From contig JAGSHR010000153.1 in assembly GCA_029855985.1 (NCBI GenBank), positions 1 to 7,239 of the forward strand: a DNA stretch of 7,239 nucleotides, in the 5' to 3' direction. A model generated the notes under the pieces. The model was not told where the DNA came from, did not search any database, and saw only the letters and a list, made by a program, of their open reading frames with translations. The number at the start of each line of letters is the position of its first letter. Positions within the stretch are counted from its first letter, which is position 1. The DNA comes from Candidatus Njordarchaeota archaeon (lineage in GTDB: Archaea > Thermoproteota > JANJXX01 > Panguiarchaeales > Panguiarchaeaceae). Positions 1 to 6,535 of this stretch are shown here, one piece after another. The translations under genes and the position numbers were made by a program.

Positions 1-2069
1 GGTCTAAAGAAGACCAAATTGAAACCTTGAAGCAAGAAAGAGATAAACTGAAAAGAGAAGTTGAAAGAAACAGGGAATACCTAAAAGAAGTTTTTAGAAT
101 GCTTGACCCCCACGGGGTGATCGAGGAATTATTTAACGATATTTCTTATAGTGCTTTAACAAATGAGGTTATAGGGCCAATAGCTATAACTATTAGCATA
201 CACTTGCCTGGGCGATTAATGGAGGAATACATCTTTGCTATTGAAAACGCATTAGGACCAAGACTACTGTCGTCTTTTGTCGCGTTAACAAACAATGGTC
301 TCAAACGGTTTCTAAAGATAGCTAGAAAAAAGAGGCACGGTAACAAAGTTTCGATTTACTCTCTGTCTGGTGGATTCAGCGATATGCTTGAGGATGATTC
401 TATAGAAATCGCTGAACGCATTGTTAAAATGGGACAAAAAAAGCGCAATCAGTTAAAAGAAAAAATTGAGAGAAACCATATCGACCTTAAACCCCTAATT
501 CCACTATGGGTTTGTGATGTAATTGAGGGAAGACTAGAATCTAGGGCAATAATAGAGTCGTATAATTGGGATGTGCCCGTTGTAGTAGACGTGGATTCTG
601 CAATGAAGGTATTGAGTCGATTAAACCTGAGAAAAGCTGTTACACTCGATGGTGAAGTAATAGAATACAGAAGAGATCCCCTCACAGGGGCATCAATATT
701 TAGGACAAATCCATCGCCCGTAGAGCGTAGAACATCAGTTTTGCTTAAACTAGCAGGGTTCGATATAACAAAATACCAAGAATATGAGGAGAGACTACTA
801 GATGAAATTAGAATGATTGAACTTGAAATTAAACGGTTAAATGAGGAAGTGAAAGAGCTCAAAGCAAACCTGCCAGAGAGAATTAAACAATTAAACCAAG
901 AAAAAAGCGAATTAGAAGCTCAAATATTCGAAATAACCCAAGATATGCAGAGAATCCAGTACATAAAAAGCAAATTAAGCGAGGTTCCTAAAGAGAGAGA
1001 AAGAATAGTGGAAGCAATAGAAGTTTTAAAGGAACGAATCGACAGTATAAACGACAAAATTGCACAAGCCGAGAATGAGATAGATGAATTAAGAAAAAAA
1101 GAATTAGAGTTAGTGAATTTAAAGGAATCCATGGTTAATGAATACTCTGCAAAATATGCTTCAATAAAGTCGATGGAAAGAGAGATTGAACTTATCCCTG
1201 CAAGGATCAATAACATAGACAGTAACATCAGAACAATCATTAATGAGCTCTCCAAAACAAAAGAAGAAATAGAGACCTTAATCTCATTATTAATTAAAAT
1301 TGGTCAACTCCCAGAATCCGTGAACAAAGAAGAATTTATAGAACAGCAAGTTGTGGCCCCTGCGGAAAGATTAATTGAAGAGTACACTGTAGAAGAGATA
1401 GAAAAGAATTTGATGGCGGAAGAACAAGAACACGATAGATACAAGAAAATAATCTTGGAAGCAAGAGAACACTTCGAGAATATTAAAGCATTAAAAAGAA
1501 GAGTTAACGAACTTAAAAGGGAATTGGAAAGACTTGATAATGAAATGAATGAGCTTAAAAAGTTTTACGAAGAAGAGCTAAAATCACTGTTTTCTGAGCT
1601 GAGAAGGCGCTTGACATTGATAAATAAACACTATAAAAGGGTTCTGTCGTTCTTAGGGTACTCGGGGGGGATAGGGGTAAAAAGTCTGAGTGAAACCGAG
1701 TTTGCATTAGAGGTAACTATAGACATAAACAGAGATAGACCCGTTGAATTGGACAAAGGTGGTTTTAGCAGCGGAGAAAAAACCACTGCAATAATGGCAC
1801 TGATAATCGCTATACTCTCCGCTTACCCCTCACCAATATATGTTTTTGACGAATTTGATGTTTTCCTTGATGATAAGAGCTTAAGTGAAGTAATGGCTTT
1901 AATAAGGGAGTTTCTTAAGGGTTCTCAAGGCTTTATAACTACAACCCACAGAGATGAGATAATAGAGCACGCTGATAAGGTTTTCTTTTTAAAATTTGAC
2001 AAAGATAAGAAATCAAGCGTCGTTATAGAATTACCTGAAAAGATAATGGAGAGTGTGAAAAATGCATAA
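1..2069 (+). CDS. SMC-family chromosome-organising ATPase, SMC5/6-like (5' partial)
   Basis: Partial gene: the frame is open from base 3 to the window edge, so the TTG at 27 is not taken as the start. The N-terminal head with Walker A and most of the first coiled coil lie outside. Residues here are counted from the TTG. After a short coil (1-28) comes a hinge domain (about 30-230) with SMC landmarks: GPIA near 50, an AIENALG..LLSSFV stretch near 71-85, and VTLDGE near 205-210. A long heptad-rich coiled coil (about 248-530) leads to the C-terminal head. The head has an ABC signature F-S-S-G-E-K (580-585), Walker B P-I-Y-V-F-D-E-F-D (603-611) and a His-switch TTTHRD (H641). The GPI hinge motif and the DEFDVFLD Walker B recall SMC5/6, especially SMC6, more than bacterial SMC; this is by eye. 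Such ATPases entrap DNA together with a kleisin and KITE proteins, and the next two genes look like those partners. Rad50 is unlikely because a true hinge replaces the zinc hook. The crenarchaeal SMC relative coalescin (ClsN) is a possible relative. Confidence 0.92.
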   Translation, partial: SKEDQIETLKQERDKLKREVERNREYLKEVFRMLDPHGVIEELFNDISYSALTNEVIGPIAITISIHLPGRLMEEYIFAIENALGPRLLSSFVALTNNGLKRFLKIARKKRHGNKVSIYSLSGGFSDMLEDDSIEIAERIVKMGQKKRNQLKEKIERNHIDLKPLIPLWVCDVIEGRLESRAIIESYNWDVPVVVDVDSAMKVLSRLNLRKAVTLDGEVIEYRRDPLTGASIFRTNPSPVERRTSVLLKLAGFDITKYQEYEERLLDEIRMIELEIKRLNEEVKELKANLPERIKQLNQEKSELEAQIFEITQDMQRIQYIKSKLSEVPKERERIVEAIEVLKERIDSINDKIAQAENEIDELRKKELELVNLKESMVNEYSAKYASIKSMEREIELIPARINNIDSNIRTIINELSKTKEEIETLISLLIKIGQLPESVNKEEFIEQQVVAPAERLIEEYTVEEIEKNLMAEEQEHDRYKKIILEAREHFENIKALKRRVNELKRELERLDNEMNELKKFYEEELKSLFSELRRRLTLINKHYKRVLSFLGYSGGIGVKSLSETEFALEVTIDINRDRPVELDKGGFSSGEKTTAIMALIIAILSAYPSPIYVFDEFDVFLDDKSLSEVMALIREFLKGSQGFITTTHRDEIIEHADKVFFLKFDKDKKSSVVIELPEKIMESVKNA

Positions 2070-2754
2070 TGAGACAGATATAGAGAGACATGTTAGGGGA
2101 ACAATTAGCATAATCAAGGAGTACATAGAGACACATAATGAGGAGAAAGCAGAGCTAATCCTTGAACGCATCAAGATGTATATTTTAAGCGATGAAGTCA
2201 AAACATTTCTTTTCAGTAACCCACATATTGCAGAAGAACTATTAGAGTACATTTATCTTTATATCAAGCATAGACACCTAAAAATTAGAGATGTGATAGA
2301 AGCTGGTCTCACAGACCTAAGAAAACCTTCCTTATTTACAAAAATGTTGGTTAGGGCTGCAATGAATGGTAATTTGATAATACCTGAACCACCTGAGGTT
2401 AATATGCTAACTTTAGCAACTATAAACTCTGCAATTGAAAGTATTAGGTCTAGGAAACTAAAGGCCGAGATGGGAGAATATAAAGGAAAACTCTCTAAAA
2501 CAGATTATATCTTTGAAATTATTGATAAGAAAAACCTAATGAGTTCCCTAAAGCAAGCTATAAAAAAAGAAACTGATCAAGGAATTAAGTCGATAGAATA
2601 TGTTTTAAAAACAAATGGGAGGGTATCGGGTTATCTAGAACGATCATGGAGATTGATTACTCTAATTAATATGCTTATAGAGAATGAAGCTGAAATTAAG
2701 ATTATGGATGGGAAATTTTTCGTACTAGGAAAAAAGAGGGTGAAGAATGAGTGA
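2062..2754 (+). CDS. Putative kleisin subunit of the SMC complex (ScpA/Nse4-like)
   Basis: A 230-aa, mostly helical, cysteine-free protein. It overlaps the SMC gene by 8 nt, and a GGAG at 2048-2051 sits about 10 nt before the ATG. Kleisins bridge the two SMC heads: the N-terminal helices contact one SMC neck and a C-terminal winged helix caps the other head. The C-terminus (about 176-223) fits that winged helix. It has a short helix (IKSIEYVL), a G-R-V-S strand/turn, a basic helix with SWRLITLINMLIE, then E-I-K-I-M-D-G-K-F-F-V-L, the same order as the ScpA C-terminus (sReevv..FLALLEL...i...q...F.di). A segment near 91-108 (FTKMLVRAAMNGNLIIP) is weakly like the ScpA FLvmAA...LLP region. The middle (130-170) is charged and could be the linker that binds KITE proteins. 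Size and position between SMC and KITE-like genes support the call. Sequence similarity is weak, so the assignment is inferred and needs profile or structure comparison. Confidence 0.6.
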   Translation: MHNETDIERHVRGTISIIKEYIETHNEEKAELILERIKMYILSDEVKTFLFSNPHIAEELLEYIYLYIKHRHLKIRDVIEAGLTDLRKPSLFTKMLVRAAMNGNLIIPEPPEVNMLTLATINSAIESIRSRKLKAEMGEYKGKLSKTDYIFEIIDKKNLMSSLKQAIKKETDQGIKSIEYVLKTNGRVSGYLERSWRLITLINMLIENEAEIKIMDGKFFVLGKKRVKNE

Positions 2755-3337
2755 TGATGAGGGGCGTATAGGGGCGACTGAAAAAGCAATTAGGATAGCA
2801 GCGGCCTTACTTTTAAGCAAAAAGCATCGAACAAAGGGAGTGCCATTATCTAGAATTAAAAAAATATTCACCGAACACGGGATGTCACTCAATCAAGGTC
2901 TTATGGAGTTAGAAAAGAGACTCTATGACGTAGGTGTTATATTAAAGAGAATAAAACTGCGTCACGGTAGTAAATACTATGAAACATTGATAGCAATTAT
3001 AGACCCAGAACTGAACATTAAAGAGATCTCCATGTTTGATAAAACAACTACAGCTATACTGGGGCTCATATTCTATAAGCAAGTTGATGGAAAGATAAAA
3101 ATTAGCGAGATAGAAGAAGAGTTACTTGGGGTTATAGGGAATAAAAATGAAGTGGATCGCATCCTAAAGAAAGTATTGAAGAAACTGGTGAGGGAGGGGC
3201 TCATAAAGATAGTATCCAATAATGAAGTGAAATTAACCGAATACGGTTTGGCGTTATCGCCAGAAAAAGAATTTTTAGAGAAAATTATACTAAATGAATT
3301 ATTAATTGGAAACCAGGAAATAAACCAGGAGCCCTAA
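2747..3337 (+). CDS. Putative KITE protein, tandem winged-helix SMC-complex subunit (ScpB/Nse1/Nse3-like)
   Basis: A 196-aa protein that overlaps the kleisin-like gene by 8 nt, with a strong Shine-Dalgarno GAGGGTGA at 2736-2743. Two winged-helix units can be read. The first (about 9-87) has helices ATEKAIRIAAALLL and PLSRIKKIFTEHG, then a recognition-type helix and a wing ending in YYETLIAII. The second (about 97-170) begins with DKTTTAILGLIFYKQ, continues KIKISEIEEELLG and EVDRILKKVLKKLVREGLIKI, and closes with the wing VKLTEYGLAL. This matches the KITE layout, where dimers sit on the kleisin and modulate the SMC ATPase. The middle motif (alanine-rich helix, then an isoleucine/tyrosine helix) is reminiscent of both ScpB and the MAGE domain of Nse3. 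There is no cysteine, so it lacks the RING domain of eukaryotic Nse1. A generic winged-helix transcription factor is the alternative; operon position argues against it. Confidence 0.62.
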   Translation: MSDDEGRIGATEKAIRIAAALLLSKKHRTKGVPLSRIKKIFTEHGMSLNQGLMELEKRLYDVGVILKRIKLRHGSKYYETLIAIIDPELNIKEISMFDKTTTAILGLIFYKQVDGKIKISEIEEELLGVIGNKNEVDRILKKVLKKLVREGLIKIVSNNEVKLTEYGLALSPEKEFLEKIILNELLIGNQEINQEP

Positions 3338-3338
3338 A

Positions 3339-4658
3339 ATGGACAGAAATAAGTTGCCTTATTGGTATGTCTTTAAGAACCCCCCTTCACAGATAGATAG
3401 TGATGTTCTAGTAAGGGAAGGATTAAAACGGATAGACTTATTGGTAAACACCAATGACGCAATAAAAGACCGATACATTGAGATTAACACAGAGGAAAAC
3501 CTTATTGGACACTTTGCATTAAGAGTTACTGCAGCTATATCCAAGGATAGAATATTTAAAAATTGGTTAATCGAGAAAGAGGGTGATCTATTCGCATTAT
3601 TCTATGACAGTAGCACCACGGAAGACCTAATTAGGGTACTCAAAGACTTGTTTGAAGAGAATATAATCATTGGCGGACAATCGATAGTTCAAAATTTATT
3701 TAATGGCGATATAACAGAGGAAACCATTATGTACAATGTAGCCCAATCAATACCAACAGAGTTACTCAAAAAAACAACTTTAAACAGTAATTCGCTTATA
3801 GCAGCTGATTTCAAGTATCTACCCGGTATAGTTAGAAGGCGAATTGGTTACCTCCATAGAGGCTGGGTGATAATACCAATAGATTTAATAAAAAGCGAGG
3901 TAAAAAAATTATTTCAAAGGAAACTAGACGAAAAAATAACGGAACTTGCAAACAAGATCAAAGAAAATGACCCTAGATACGAAGTCTTCCAAGAAATAAC
4001 ACAAGTAATTCTAGAAAATTGGAAAAGCCGCAGAGTAATATCAAGCACATCATTAGAATCAATCATAGACAAAGGTGAAAAGCTATATCAAAAAATCAAC
4101 TATTTTCCCCCATGCATGAGGTTCCTCATGGCCAGATTAAAAACAACAGGTTATCTTTCACATGGAGAAAGATTACAATTAGGTTTATTTTTAAAAAGAT
4201 TAGGCATGTCCCTTGAAGAACAACTTAAATTCTGGTATCAAAGTGCAGTAGATAACGTTGGAATGTCATGGGAAGAATTCGATAAAAAAGCAGGGTACAT
4301 AATAAGACACATCTATGGTCTAGTTGGAAGCAGGAAAGATTACGAAGTCCCCAAGTGCGAAACGATAATTAATAAATATTTCTGCCCATTCGAAGCACTA
4401 AGCATTGATGAACTAATAGAATTTCTAGAACACTCTTATAAAATCGACGAAAAAGCCATAGAGACTATTAGTCGCCATGTTAGAGGGCAAAATTATAGAG
4501 AGGCCTGTTCTCAACTTTTAATGGCCCTAACTAAGTGGCGTGTGAACAAACCAATGTCACACCCCCTACTTTTCTTCAGAACAATGTATAAAAGATTCGA
4601 GAAAACGAGAAAAAGGGAGAGGGAAGAGAATGAAGAATCAGGAAAACCAAGAAAATGA
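3339..4658 (+). CDS. priL: DNA primase large subunit PriL
   Basis: Regulatory subunit of the archaeal/eukaryotic-type primase. It pairs with catalytic PriS (not in this window) to make primers for replication; its C-terminal [4Fe-4S] domain helps initiation. The C-terminal half carries the family signature: F-P-P-C-M-R (256-261), then LSHGERLQLGLFLKRLGMSL with the following FW, a Y-I-I-R-H-I-Y-G block with G-S-R-K-D-Y, P-K-C-E (C340), Y-F-C-P-F (C349) and E-A-C-S (C390). C259, C340, C349 and C390 are the four expected cluster ligands, so the domain looks intact. The N-terminal half (about 1-240) is the helical PriS-binding region and diverges more. At 439 aa it is long for an archaeal PriL, ending in a very basic and acidic tail (about 415-439). 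It starts 1 nt after the KITE-like gene stops, with GGAG at 3328-3331 as the ribosome site, and its tail overlaps the E1 gene by 29 nt. Confidence 0.95.
   Translation: MDRNKLPYWYVFKNPPSQIDSDVLVREGLKRIDLLVNTNDAIKDRYIEINTEENLIGHFALRVTAAISKDRIFKNWLIEKEGDLFALFYDSSTTEDLIRVLKDLFEENIIIGGQSIVQNLFNGDITEETIMYNVAQSIPTELLKKTTLNSNSLIAADFKYLPGIVRRRIGYLHRGWVIIPIDLIKSEVKKLFQRKLDEKITELANKIKENDPRYEVFQEITQVILENWKSRRVISSTSLESIIDKGEKLYQKINYFPPCMRFLMARLKTTGYLSHGERLQLGLFLKRLGMSLEEQLKFWYQSAVDNVGMSWEEFDKKAGYIIRHIYGLVGSRKDYEVPKCETIINKYFCPFEALSIDELIEFLEHSYKIDEKAIETISRHVRGQNYREACSQLLMALTKWRVNKPMSHPLLFFRTMYKRFEKTRKREREENEESGKPRK
4615..4623 (+). promoter_or_regulatory. Shine-Dalgarno that fixes the E1-like gene start
   Basis: GGGAGAGGG lies 6 nt before the ATG at 4630 and inside the end of priL. 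The alternative in-frame ATG at 4669 would avoid the 29-nt overlap with priL, but it is preceded only by a weak GAAG. The upstream start is therefore preferred, which makes the overlap real and suggests translational coupling to priL. Confidence 0.55.
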
Positions 4659-5421
4659 AGTACCATTAATGTTTTCGAGAATATTGTTTGCTGGGATTAA
4701 CCCCCTAGAATTAAGTGATAAGACTGCAGCTATATTTGGTCTTGGGGGTTTAGGGGTAATTGTTGCGGAAATGTTGGCTAGAGTGGGTATTGGTAAGCTA
4801 ATATTAGTTGACAGAGACATAGTAGGAGAAGAAAACTTGAACAGGCTTGGCTACACTTATGAAGATATAGGTAAGCCTAAGGCCGAAGCTTTAGCCGAGA
4901 AATTGATGGGCATTGCAAAAGCGAGGGGAGAGCTCAAACTTGAGATTGAAACCTATACTGTGGATATTGTTGCGTGGGAAAAACTTAGAAAAATTGTGGA
5001 GGAAAGCGATATATTATTCACATGTCTTGATAATCTTGAGGCAAGATTGGAGGTAAATTATTGGGCTGTTAAACTAAGAAAACCACTGGTTGACGGGGGA
5101 ACCAGCTTAAACGGTCGGAGAGGGCGGATAATAACAGTTATACCCTACCAAACTCCGTGTTTAGGTTGCTACTTTGATGAGGAAACACTTATGGGAAGTG
5201 AAGAAACTCATGATATTCTGACTTGTGGAGCATCTCTGCCAACTACTATGTCCATCGTCGCTGCACTTCAAGTTGAGATGGGTCTACGAATACTACTGGG
5301 AAAAAGAAACGTTGTTCCTAGAATATTTATAAATTTAGAGGATGACGACATAATCATTGTAAATGATAGGAACGTTAAGAGGAGGAGGGATTGTCCATAC
5401 TGTGGGGTTGATCGGTCATGA
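4630..5421 (+). CDS. E1-like ubiquitin-like-protein activating enzyme (ThiF/UBA family, UBA5-like)
   Basis: Adenylates the C-terminal glycine of a ubiquitin-like or sulfur-carrier protein with ATP and, in true E1s, passes it to an active-site cysteine as a thioester. The Rossmann nucleotide loop is G-L-G-G-L-G (37-42). The acidic ribose-binding strand is L-I-L-V-D-R-D (D61, D63). The E-E-N-L-N-R-L block follows (67-73, R72), then G-K-P-K-A-E-A, and the catalytic-face C-L-D-N (D134). A zinc site is formed by C177-x-x-C180 and C255-x-x-C258. The presumed catalytic cysteine is C199 in T-C-G-A-S-L-P-T-T-M, nearly identical to the active-site context of human UBA5 (CAASLPTTM). At 263 aa it is a compact single-domain enzyme without the rhodanese domain of MOCS3-type proteins or the ubiquitin-fold domain of canonical E1s. 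It is cotranscribed with priL and the 300-aa gene (4-nt ATGA overlap). Its substrate is not in the window; a SAMP/Urm1-type protein is likely. MoeB/ThiF-type sulfur transfer is the alternative role. Confidence 0.93.
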   Translation: MKNQENQENEVPLMFSRILFAGINPLELSDKTAAIFGLGGLGVIVAEMLARVGIGKLILVDRDIVGEENLNRLGYTYEDIGKPKAEALAEKLMGIAKARGELKLEIETYTVDIVAWEKLRKIVEESDILFTCLDNLEARLEVNYWAVKLRKPLVDGGTSLNGRRGRIITVIPYQTPCLGCYFDEETLMGSEETHDILTCGASLPTTMSIVAALQVEMGLRILLGKRNVVPRIFINLEDDDIIIVNDRNVKRRRDCPYCGVDRS

Positions 5422-6320
5422 GTGAAGAAATCAAGAAAATAACAATTGACGTAATTGATACTCCAAGGGGCCCCGTGCCAAGCGCCGAGTCCATTAAAAA
5501 AATTATTGAAAGTTGGAACAGTATCATAGAGATAATGAACGATAACCTTGTTAGATTATTCAACCTATTAAATAAATTAAATGAAAACGTAGTAAAGCTC
5601 ACTATAAACGTAAACAACATCTCTAGCAAAACAGATCTCTTAATGAAATCAATAGCGGAGATTAAGGTTACCCTAAGCGAAATACAGAATTCCGTCAATA
5701 AACCTGTATCTGTTGGAAATGAACACACAACAAAAACATACACCGAACAAAGCGATATTCCTTCAAAAGATTCTAGGAGGGATCATAAGCTCAAAGAACT
5801 GTTCTTAGATAGAGAGTCGGGGACAGAGATTACTCCTTTTAATTTGGAGAATTTTGTCGATCAAGGATTAATTAGCAAACTCATCGTTGAATCAAAATTG
5901 AGAAAGACTAAGAAGAGCAAAGAGCTGATTGATTACCTTAAGGAATATAAGATAATTGGTGTTAGTTCACGTGCTCAAGATTTACTTAGACATATTAAAG
6001 TTCTCTGCTCGAATTTGGATTTAGATTGTTACTACATAGGTGAAATCGATAAAGAGAAAATTGGTCTATATGAGAGCATTTTTAAAGCAATCAAAACGAG
6101 CTTAAGAGAAAAGAATTTTCTTTTAGTTTTGCTTAACTCAGACGATTTACTTTCACTTGCAGATAAAAACGTTGAAATAAGTCGAATAAGGTTCTTAAAT
6201 GTCATTAATGAATTACTCGAAAGACCTGGGGAGATGAATGCTTTTGTGGTATTCCACTTGAGAAGCGAGGGAAACTTAGACCCCTTAATTGCAAAAAAAT
6301 TGAGGGTTTTTAGGTTTTAA
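5418..6320 (+). CDS. Unrecognised protein: helical/coiled-coil N-terminus plus degenerate AAA+-like domain
   Basis: I do not recognise this 300-aa protein as a named family. Residues about 20-95 are long amphipathic helices likely to form a coiled coil (repeated L/I spacing with N, K, S). Residues 96-116 are a polar linker, and 117-170 are helical. Residues about 175-300 follow AAA+ order. A strand-loop-helix (YKIIGVSSRAQDLLRHIKVL, 177-196) stands where Walker A should be but lacks GxxGxGK[ST]. A strand F-L-L-V-L-L-N-S-D-D (234-243) stands at Walker B without the D-E pair. The end (274-300, N-A-F-V-V-F-H-L-R-S-E-G-N-L-D-P-L...K-L-R-V-F-R-F) mimics the sensor-1/SRH pattern (ATNRP..LDPALLR..RFD). 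The protein stops there, with no C-terminal lid. It is therefore probably not an ATPase and could be a structural or adaptor pseudo-AAA. The start is supported by GGTTGATC at 5406-5413. Its 4-nt overlap with the E1 gene suggests a joint role. The AAA+ reading is by eye only. Confidence 0.5.
   Translation: MSEEIKKITIDVIDTPRGPVPSAESIKKIIESWNSIIEIMNDNLVRLFNLLNKLNENVVKLTINVNNISSKTDLLMKSIAEIKVTLSEIQNSVNKPVSVGNEHTTKTYTEQSDIPSKDSRRDHKLKELFLDRESGTEITPFNLENFVDQGLISKLIVESKLRKTKKSKELIDYLKEYKIIGVSSRAQDLLRHIKVLCSNLDLDCYYIGEIDKEKIGLYESIFKAIKTSLREKNFLLVLLNSDDLLSLADKNVEISRIRFLNVINELLERPGEMNAFVVFHLRSEGNLDPLIAKKLRVFRF
6293..6318. terminator. Candidate bidirectional T-tract terminator region between convergent genes
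   Basis: Archaeal termination commonly uses T-runs in the non-template strand. On the plus strand, T5 (6307-6311) and T4 (6315-6318) follow G-rich steps at the very end of the 300-aa gene. On the minus strand, a T7 run (complement of A7 at 6293-6299) begins 18 nt after the Sec61-beta stop, inside the opposing gene. No stem-loop was found. AT-rich coding DNA makes such runs common, so support is modest. Confidence 0.35.
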
Positions 6321-6535
6321 AATGGCAACCTACCAAGGGATCTAAGCCATGCTAATATGACGATTAATACAAATAAAGAGGACATGATTATCACTGCACC
6401 AGGGCCTATCTTAATCAGCCCACCTTCTTCTTCGTCATAGAATCTAAGTAAACCCGCACCAGTTGGTGGTGTTCTTATCCCTTTTTCCTTAGGTCGTCTT
6501 TTCTCTGAATATTCATCATCCTCATCATAAGACAT
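6317..6535 (-). CDS. Preprotein translocase subunit Sec61-beta (archaeal SecG/Sec-beta)
   Basis: Small non-essential-type third subunit of the SecYE(beta) protein-conducting channel in the membrane. At 72 aa it has the family layout. Residues 1-22 are a charged cytosolic N-terminus. Then comes the conserved T-G-A-G-L-L-R-F-Y-D-E-E-E-G-G block (25-39) leading into I-K-I-G-P (41-45), which precedes the single tail-anchor membrane segment (about 47-66, V-I-I-M-S-S-L-F-V-L-I-V-I-L-A-W-L), followed by a short exterior tail. It starts at ATG 6535 with a good ribosome site GGTGGAT (complement of 6541-6547, 5-nt spacing). It lies 36 nt downstream of the JAMM gene on the same strand, and its stop overlaps the stop of the converging 300-aa gene by 4 nt. 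It may have its own promoter inside the JAMM gene. No functional tie to the neighbours is implied. Confidence 0.94.
   Translation of the reverse strand: MSYDEDDEYSEKRRPKEKGIRTPPTGAGLLRFYDEEEGGLIKIGPGAVIIMSSLFVLIVILAWLRSLGRLPF

Noticed and set aside
1..15. Perfect inverted repeat GGTCT-AAAGA-AGACC
   Set aside because: Five-base arms within SMC coding sequence; a single copy, most likely chance.
27..29. TTG as the start codon of the SMC gene
   Set aside because: The frame is open upstream to base 3 with coiled-coil residues (SKEDQIETL), and an SMC protein needs an N-terminal head; the gene is cut by the window edge.
678..690. Short hairpin CCCCT-CAC-AGGGG
   Set aside because: It lies in the conserved hinge coding region (D-P-L-T-G-A) and is too short to call regulatory.
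449..862. 137-aa minus-strand open frame
   Set aside because: Antisense shadow of the SMC hinge and coil; Ser/Ile/Leu-rich composition typical of reversed Glu/Lys-rich coding sequence.
1664..1670. Run of seven G bases as a possible frameshift site
   Set aside because: The head domain reads correctly across it in one frame, with no sign of an alternative product.
2747..3337. RING-type Nse1 identity for the KITE-like protein
   Set aside because: The protein has no cysteine at all, so no zinc RING is possible.
5375..5743. 122-aa minus-strand open frame with hydrophobic stretches
   Set aside because: Shadow of the coiled-coil start of the 300-aa gene; it overlaps the E1/300-aa junction and has no ribosome site or family resemblance.
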